Source: Nostoc sp. NIES-3756 (GTDB lineage: Bacteria > Cyanobacteriota > Cyanobacteriia > Cyanobacteriales > Nostocaceae). From it: DNA of 64,000 nt. The position numbers and the translations under genes are program-made. A model generated the notes under the pieces. It had not been told where the DNA came from. It made no database searches and saw nothing but the letters and a program-made list of their open reading frames with translations. Below, one piece after another: positions 58,510 to 64,000 of this stretch. The stretch lies in the NCBI RefSeq assembly GCF_001548375.1, contig NZ_AP017295.1, forward strand, positions 1,894,501 through 1,958,500, written 5' to 3'. How positions within the stretch are numbered: position 1 is the first letter of the stretch; each line of letters starts with the position of its first letter.

Positions 58510-59319
58510 GACAATAATCCCCTCAAGAGACAACACCCCTAGCCAGTAACAAAACTGACTAAAGATTGATCTCAGTTTTCCCTTACTGACGATTTTTTAA
58601 ACAGGTAGAGAGGGAAGAGATGGGGAATATGAGGGAGAGTTCCAGAATTTGGAATATTGAATTGATTTGTCCTTACAGGCATTAATACATTTTGTAAACT
58701 CTTTTTAACAAAACGTTTAAAACTTTATGTAATAAAAAAAATAAATACATAAGTTAAGAAGTTTCAAAGAATAACTTATGCCATTTCTTGATATATTGTG
58801 AGACAAGTTACAAATTACGTGGTGTGCAATTTTTATCTTTAGCTCATCACTCTACTAAATATCCGTCAAGCAAGTTGACTCCTAGCTTGACTCCTGTAAA
58901 AAAGGAAAATAGCAAGAGTGCAAACACGGAAATGTGTGAAAAGCAGCCCAATTCCCTAAAAACCCCGAAATATGGGTAAATAATCTCATACTTTCCGTAA
59001 ACCGCGAAGGTCGTGATGGGATAAAAGCAATTTAGTGGGTGAGAAGAACAGATAAAAGAGAAATTTTAATGATGGAAAGAGGGAACAGCAAAAGCGCGAA
59101 TTATGTAACCCTAGATGGGAAAGACACTGGTAAGGATAATTTCCCCAAAAACCAAGTGTTATTTACAGAAAATAGCTCACCTCGACCTAAGTGCAACCTC
59201 TAACAAAAGATTGTTCCTGTTTTTCTCCTAGCTGATGGGACGTAGAGCAGTGTGACGAGAAAATTGTACCCAAACGTGATTTGATAAGTAATTAAGAGTG
59301 ACATCTTGGAAGGATAGAT
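58510..59319 (+). promoter_or_regulatory. rbcL upstream region and leader
   Basis: About 800 bp separate the divergent propeller gene from rbcL. No protein-like frame is convincing. The part nearest rbcL (59150-59319) must include the operon leader and ends with AAGGAT 7 bases before the ATG. Promoters of this operon are known to be regulated by carbon and nitrogen status, but I assign no sites. Confidence 0.5.
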
Positions 59320-60750
59320 ATGTCTTACGCTCAAACGAAGACTCAGTCAAAAGCTGGGTATAAAGCCGGGGTTCAAGATTACAGACTAACTTATTACACA
59401 CCAGACTACACCCCTAAAGATACAGATATTCTGGCGGCGTTCCGTGTTACACCCCAGCCTGGAGTTCCCTTTGAAGAAGCAGCTGCGGCTGTAGCGGCTG
59501 AGTCTTCTACTGGTACTTGGACAACCGTATGGACAGACTTATTAACTGACCTAGATCGTTACAAAGGTCGTTGCTACGATATCGAACCAGTTCCTGGCGA
59601 AGACAACCAGTTTATTGCTTACATTGCCTATCCTCTGGATCTCTTTGAAGAAGGCTCCATCACCAACGTTTTAACCTCAATTGTAGGTAACGTATTTGGT
59701 TTTAAAGCTCTGCGGGCATTGCGTTTGGAAGACCTTCGCTTTCCTGTTGCTTACATTAAGACCTTCCAAGGCCCTCCTCACGGTATCCAAGTTGAGCGTG
59801 ACAAATTAAACAAATATGGTCGTCCTTTGTTGGGTTGTACCATCAAACCAAAATTAGGTCTATCTGCTAAGAACTACGGACGCGCTGTGTATGAGTGTTT
59901 GCGCGGTGGTTTGGACTTCACCAAAGACGACGAAAACATCAACTCTGCACCATTCCAAAGATGGCGCGATCGCTTCTTGTTTGTAGCTGATGCTATCACC
60001 AAAGCTCAAGCAGAAACAGGCGAAATTAAAGGTCACTACCTAAACGTAACCGCTCCTACCTGCGAAGAAATGTTGAAGCGGGCTGAGTACGCTAAAGAAC
60101 TCGACCAGCCTATCATCATGCACGACTACCTAACCGCAGGTTTCACCGCTAACACCACCTTGGCTCGTTGGTGTCGTGATAACGGAGTTCTACTGCACAT
60201 CCACCGCGCGATGCACGCAGTAATCGACCGTCAAAAGAACCACGGTATCCACTTCCGTGTATTGGCAAAAGCACTACGTCTATCTGGTGGCGACCACATC
60301 CACACCGGTACAGTTGTAGGTAAGTTGGAAGGTGAACGTGGTATCACAATGGGCTTCGTTGACCTATTGCGTGAAAACTACATTGAACAAGACAAGTCTC
60401 GCGGTATCTACTTTACCCAAGACTGGGCTTCTCTACCTGGTGTAATGGCAGTTGCTTCCGGTGGTATCCACGTATGGCACATGCCCGCACTAGTTGAAAT
60501 CTTCGGTGATGACTCCGTACTACAATTCGGTGGTGGTACACTAGGTCACCCCTGGGGTAACGCTCCTGGTGCTACTGCTAACCGCGTAGCGTTAGAAGCA
60601 GTAGTCCAAGCTCGTAACGAAGGTCGCAACTTGGCTCGTGAAGGTAACGACGTTATCCGCGAAGCTGCTAAGTGGTCTCCTGAATTGGCTGCTGCTTGCG
60701 AACTGTGGAAAGAAATCAAGTTCGAGTTTGAGGCAATGGATACCGTCTGA
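59320..60750 (+). CDS. rbcL: RuBisCO large subunit
   Basis: A full-length 476-residue form I large subunit: [19 protein letters not shown], the catalytic [17 protein letters not shown] with the carbamylated lysine region, [27 protein letters not shown] (His of the active site), and [10 protein letters not shown]. It fixes CO2 in the Calvin cycle in carboxysomes of vegetative cells. The rbcX and rbcS genes follow. Confidence 0.98.
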   Translation: MSYAQTKTQSKAGYKAGVQDYRLTYYTPDYTPKDTDILAAFRVTPQPGVPFEEAAAAVAAESSTGTWTTVWTDLLTDLDRYKGRCYDIEPVPGEDNQFIAYIAYPLDLFEEGSITNVLTSIVGNVFGFKALRALRLEDLRFPVAYIKTFQGPPHGIQVERDKLNKYGRPLLGCTIKPKLGLSAKNYGRAVYECLRGGLDFTKDDENINSAPFQRWRDRFLFVADAITKAQAETGEIKGHYLNVTAPTCEEMLKRAEYAKELDQPIIMHDYLTAGFTANTTLARWCRDNGVLLHIHRAMHAVIDRQKNHGIHFRVLAKALRLSGGDHIHTGTVVGKLEGERGITMGFVDLLRENYIEQDKSRGIYFTQDWASLPGVMAVASGGIHVWHMPALVEIFGDDSVLQFGGGTLGHPWGNAPGATANRVALEAVVQARNEGRNLAREGNDVIREAAKWSPELAAACELWKEIKFEFEAMDTV

Positions 60751-60844
60751 TAAAGGCTGGAGGTGCAAGGATGAAAGTTAAATGAAAAATATCTTTCATC
60801 CTTACATTCTTTAAACTTCATCCTTTTAAAGGGCTGGTTCAAGC

Positions 60845-61252
60845 ATGAATCTCAAGCAAATTGCGAAGGATACTGCCAAAACTCTCCAAAGCTACCTGAC
60901 TTATCAGGCACTGAGGACTGTACTGGCGCAGATAGGCGAAACGAATCCACCGTTGGCGATTTGGCTGCACAATTTTTCCGTCGGCAAAGTTCAAAATGGA
61001 GAAACCTTCATTGAAGAACTATTCCGAGAAAAGCCAGATTTGGCATTGCGAATTATGACAGTGAGAGAACATATTGCTGAAGAAGTCGCTGATTTTTTAC
61101 CGGAGATGGTCAAGAGTGGGATTCAGCAAGCCAACATGGAACAACGTCGCCAGCATCTAGAACGCATAACGCAATTGAGTTTATCTAACCCAAGTCCTGA
61201 AATAGACCAGCAGAAATTATCCGATCCTGATTGGGATAACTTAGCCAGTTAG
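60845..61252 (+). CDS. rbcX: RbcX, RuBisCO assembly chaperone
   Basis: The 135-residue helical protein [36 protein letters not shown]...[24 protein letters not shown] sequence is typical RbcX, a dimeric chaperone that binds the C-terminal tail of RbcL and helps form the L8 core. It lies 94 bp after rbcL. The last residues (about 110-135) are variable, as usual. Confidence 0.95.
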   Translation: MNLKQIAKDTAKTLQSYLTYQALRTVLAQIGETNPPLAIWLHNFSVGKVQNGETFIEELFREKPDLALRIMTVREHIAEEVADFLPEMVKSGIQQANMEQRRQHLERITQLSLSNPSPEIDQQKLSDPDWDNLAS

Positions 61253-61296
61253 GATTTTCCGAGTCGTCACAATATAGCAATCTCTTATTATCAGCC

Positions 61297-61626
61297 ATGC
61301 AAACCTTACCAAAAGAGCGTCGTTACGAAACCCTTTCTTACTTACCTCCCCTCACCGATGTTCAAATTGAAAAGCAAGTTCAGTACATTCTGAACCAAGG
61401 CTACTTTCCAGCCATTGAGTTCAACGAACAATCTGAACCTACCGAATATTACTGGACACTGTGGAAGCTACCCCTGTTCAACGCTAAAAGCACCCGCGAA
61501 GTATTGGCAGAAGTTCAATCTTGTCGTTCTCAATATCCTGGCCACTACATCCGTGTAGTAGGATTTGACAACATCAAACAGTGCCAAATCCTCAGCTTCA
61601 TCGTTCACAAACCCAGCAGATACTAA
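61297..61626 (+). CDS. rbcS: RuBisCO small subunit
   Basis: The 109-residue protein [20 protein letters not shown], with [15 protein letters not shown] and [15 protein letters not shown], is the form IB small subunit. Eight copies cap the L8 core to give L8S8. A strong terminator follows. Confidence 0.97.
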   Translation: MQTLPKERRYETLSYLPPLTDVQIEKQVQYILNQGYFPAIEFNEQSEPTEYYWTLWKLPLFNAKSTREVLAEVQSCRSQYPGHYIRVVGFDNIKQCQILSFIVHKPSRY

Positions 61627-61655
61627 AATCTGATTTGGTTCAAATAGTTTATAGA

Positions 61656-61689
61656 TAAAAGAGAGGTAAATATATTTACCTCTCTTTTA
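61656..61689 (+). terminator. Terminator of the rbcLXS operon
   Basis: A perfect 34-bp palindrome (arms TAAAAGAGAGGTAAATA and TATTTACCTCTCTTTTA) begins 29 bp after the rbcS stop and ends in a T-rich segment. It is the likely intrinsic terminator. Confidence 0.8.
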
Positions 61690-61735
61690 CTTTTCTAAGT
61701 ATAAATACTTGCAATCATACAATCCTGACATCACT

Positions 61736-62185
61736 TTAACCTTGATGGCGCGGAGCATTGAAAGCTTCCCAGGCAGCTTTAGCGGCGTTTTGTAGACGTA
61801 CACTAAAATCTACAAAATCTTTCATCATTAAATGCCAGTTTTTCTCACTTTCATCCTTAAATACTGCCCACAAGTATTCTACGCGATCGCTTTTATCTAA
61901 ATTGAGCCTATTACGATCCATAGTTCTTTCTCTTTCAATGGTTTCGCGTATCTTACGCACAGCATTTATGTAAGTTTCACGGGTAAAAGTTCCAGCCGTT
62001 TCCGCTTCAGCTTGAGCGCGTCTTTTAAGCGCTTCAATTAGTGCTTTAGTTTCGCGCTTTACTTCATCAGTTTCACCAATCATTTCCGCTTCAACTATCT
62101 CATCAGTTTGAGAGCTAATTTCTACCACGACGGTAGATTGAACAGTTTCTACAGTTTCGATGATTTCGATGTCGTTAGTATTCAT
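61736..62185 (-). CDS. Acidic coiled-coil protein, unknown
   Basis: The 149-residue protein is rich in Glu, Thr and Val at its start (NTNDIEIIETVETVQSTVVVEI), then helical (EAETAGTFTRETYINAVRKIRETIERERTMDRNRLNLDKSDRVEYLWAVFKDESEKNWHLM). A conserved-looking end follows (DFSVRLQNAAKAAWEAFNAPRH). There is no signal peptide. A family of such proteins exists in cyanobacteria, but the role is unknown to me. Confidence 0.6.
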   Translation of the reverse strand: MNTNDIEIIETVETVQSTVVVEISSQTDEIVEAEMIGETDEVKRETKALIEALKRRAQAEAETAGTFTRETYINAVRKIRETIERERTMDRNRLNLDKSDRVEYLWAVFKDESEKNWHLMMKDFVDFSVRLQNAAKAAWEAFNAPRHQG

Positions 62186-62300
62186 AATTGAAATATCCTT
62201 TTAGTCAACAGTCCATAGTCAACAGTCAAAAGTTGTTCTCTAATCCTCTGCTTCTTGTTCCCCTCCTGGGAGGGGTTAGGGGTGGGTTACTCCCTAATTC

Positions 62301-63170
62301 CTAACCTCTAACCGCTTGAAGTTGCTCTAACTTGAGCAGTGCTTGAACTCTTTCTTCTGTAGATGGATGGCTAGAGAACAAGTTACCTAAAAACTGCCCA
62401 GAGATGGGATTGATAATTAATAAGGGTTCAAAAGCTGGGTTAGCATTTAAAGGTAATTGTCGTGCTGTGGCTTCTAATCTTTGTAATGCACGAGCTAGAG
62501 CGCGGGGATTACCTGTTAATTTGGCAGAACCAGCATCAGCAGAAAACTCTCTGGTGCGGGAAATGGCTAACTGAATAATAGTTGCAGCTATTGGTGCAAG
62601 CAGAACAGTTAACAAAACGCCTAAAGGATTTCCACCTCTTTCGTTATCTCGTCCCCCAACTCCGCCGAACCACAAGCTATAACTCACCATCTGCGCCAAG
62701 AAGGAGATAGCACCAGCAACAGTAGCAGCTACAGCTTGTGTTAAGGTGTCGCGGTTAATAATATGTGTAAATTCGTGAGCAATGACACCTTCTAATTCAT
62801 CTTCTGGCAATATATTTAAAATTCCTTCAGTAACTGCTACAGCCGCGTGTTCTGGATCTCGTCCTGTGGCAAAAGCATTAGCAGTTTGGCCGGGAACGAT
62901 GTAAATTCCCGGCATAGGAATATTAGCGCGTTGCGATAATTTCCGCACAATGCGATATAGTTCTGGTGCTTGACTTTCGCTTACAGGCTGGGCTTGATAA
63001 GCTGCTAAGGCAATCTTATCTGATTGATACCATGAAAGCAGGTTTGTCACTGCTGCCAAGCCAATACCAATAATCAAACCGCCACTACCACCAATTACCC
63101 AATAACTAATAGCAATTAATAAGCCGCTAAGGGCAGCCAGCAAAGCAAGCGTTTTAAATTGATTTCCCAT
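62301..63170 (-). CDS. htpX: HtpX-like membrane zinc metalloprotease (M48)
   Basis: The 289-residue protein has two N-terminal membrane segments, the zinc motif HEFTH (132-136, GVIAHEFTHIINRD), further membrane segments (AATVAGAISFLAQM, VLLTVLLAPIAATII) and the third ligand region SRTREFSADAGSAKL. HtpX degrades misfolded membrane proteins. Length is normal. Confidence 0.93.
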   Translation of the reverse strand: MGNQFKTLALLAALSGLLIAISYWVIGGSGGLIIGIGLAAVTNLLSWYQSDKIALAAYQAQPVSESQAPELYRIVRKLSQRANIPMPGIYIVPGQTANAFATGRDPEHAAVAVTEGILNILPEDELEGVIAHEFTHIINRDTLTQAVAATVAGAISFLAQMVSYSLWFGGVGGRDNERGGNPLGVLLTVLLAPIAATIIQLAISRTREFSADAGSAKLTGNPRALARALQRLEATARQLPLNANPAFEPLLIINPISGQFLGNLFSSHPSTEERVQALLKLEQLQAVRG

Positions 63171-63756
63171 GTTTTCGCTCTCCTGCTAACGGTGTATTAA
63201 TTTTTTTAATCTTTTCTAGACAACAATATTAGTGAGGTTGTACTTTGATTGTATCTACCTAAACAGTGATATATCAGGTAGAAATTCCGCTCTATCATGA
63301 GTACGGTTTTTACTCTTAATTAGAAATATTTAGTTCTGAGGTAATCATTCAAGTCTATTCTGATTTGAATGTATTGCTGTATACTTTTTTATATTTTATT
63401 TATCATTAGATATTAATAAAAGGTAAATAAGTATTTACTTTTTATGACACGGTACATTTCCAGTAGTGTATTCATGGCAAATAGTAAGCTACTGATAACT
63501 GATGATGAAATAGAGGCGTAGCAACTTACCACCTGTGTCAGACTGAGCTTGGGTGCAAATTACTAAAACGGTATTTTCCCTCTTCGGTTTGGCAAAGTGC
63601 AAGATTTAGAGTCATGAAAACGATATTTTTGCTCCACACCTGCATAAACCAGAAATATCTGTCGTGTAATTAAGTAACGACTGACGCAGCCAAGAGCTAG
63701 TCTCTTTAAGCATCAGTTGTTCTATCTATCATGAATCTAACAAGGAATTAAACAAT
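63171..63756. other. Intergenic region, no gene seen
   Basis: This 586-bp AT-rich gap between divergent genes holds their promoters. Nothing else is recognised. Confidence 0.4.
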
Positions 63757-64000
63757 ATGAAATCTGCATTAAAAAAATACCGCCACTCTCAATTTAGGCA
63801 AATTATATTTGGTGTGGGAACTATTGTAGCCTTTATACCTTTTGTCCAACCACTAACGGTTCAAGCTTTACCTAGCCAACAACCCATGCAATTGGCTATG
63901 AACGATTGCATCGTGTCTATAACCACTAGTAGCGATAGCTATATTATTGATATTTGCCAAAAATCAAATCAAAAGATTGAGATGAATTTAAAAAATAAAA
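63757..64000 (+). CDS. Exported protein, N-terminal part (partial)
   Basis: An ATG preceded by AAGGAA opens a frame of 81 codons to the window edge. The N-terminus MKSALKKYRHSQFRQ is basic, a hydrophobic segment follows (IIFGVGTIVAFIPFVQPLTV), and a signal-peptidase site at QA-LP is plausible. The visible mature part contains two Cys (NDCIVSI, YIIDICQKS). The family is unknown. Confidence 0.6.
   Translation, partial: MKSALKKYRHSQFRQIIFGVGTIVAFIPFVQPLTVQALPSQQPMQLAMNDCIVSITTSSDSYIIDICQKSNQKIEMNLKNK

Noticed and set aside
58788..58979. Small plus-strand ORF upstream of rbcL
   Set aside because: No ribosome site and no protein-like pattern; treated as leader/promoter DNA.

Overview
The window is the chromosome of a filamentous heterocyst-forming cyanobacterium very close to Nostoc/Anabaena sp. 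PCC 7120. The evidence is the heterocyst-type nif cluster with fdxH, hesA and hesB, the split nifD and fdxN genes with xisA and xisF, abundant GCGATCGC (HIP1) octamers, Nostoc-type short dispersed repeats, an Anabaena sensory rhodopsin, a cyanobacterial neutral invertase and the rbcL-rbcX-rbcS operon.

Layout. 1-12168: genes around and in the 3' half of the nif cluster, mostly on the minus strand (CBS protein, mop, feoA-like, fdxH, hesB, hesA, nifW, a small nif protein, DUF269 protein, nifX, nifN, nifE, Mo-nitrogenase C-terminal-like protein, nifK, 3' end of nifD). 12168-27749 (segment A): xisA at one end and xisF at the other, with two-component genes, a P-type Ca2+-ATPase, a sensory rhodopsin and an IS630 remnant between. 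27749-32688 (segment N): 3' end of fdxN, nifS, nifU, nifH and the 5' part of nifD, all on the PLUS strand. 32688-49379 (segment B): HNH protein, IS remnants, a two-component pair, NDH-2, a transporter, a stand-alone Cas6-like protein and an EAD1-trypsin / membrane protein / EAD1-NB-ARC-TPR conflict module. 49379-51220: 5' part of fdxN and nifB on the minus strand. 51221-64000: permease, methyltransferase lipoprotein, invertase, panB, propeller protein, rbcLXS, htpX.

Main result. The nifD junctions (11-bp sites at 12158-12168 and 32678-32688) and the fdxN junctions (5-bp sites at 27749-27753 and 49379-49383) are each in INVERTED orientation, and the two pairs are interleaved. In the usual arrangement each pair is directly repeated and its element is simply excised. 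Here either recombinase alone can only invert DNA. Whichever acts first turns the other pair into direct repeats, so the second event excises A+B together as one circle of about 32.3 kb carrying both xisA and xisF. The product is a continuous nifB-fdxN-nifS-nifU-nifH-nifD-nifK cluster on the minus strand. The rejoined reading frames can be written from this sequence: FdxN 116 aa and NifD 497 aa. The arrangement differs by a single XisF inversion from an fdxN element nested inside a nifD element.

In use, nifB/nifE/nifN/nifX and fdxN serve FeMo-cofactor assembly, nifS/nifU Fe-S assembly, nifHDK are the enzyme, and fdxH is its heterocyst electron donor. The composite element's cargo (light sensing, Ca2+ transport, signalling, immunity-like genes) would leave the chromosome in heterocysts.
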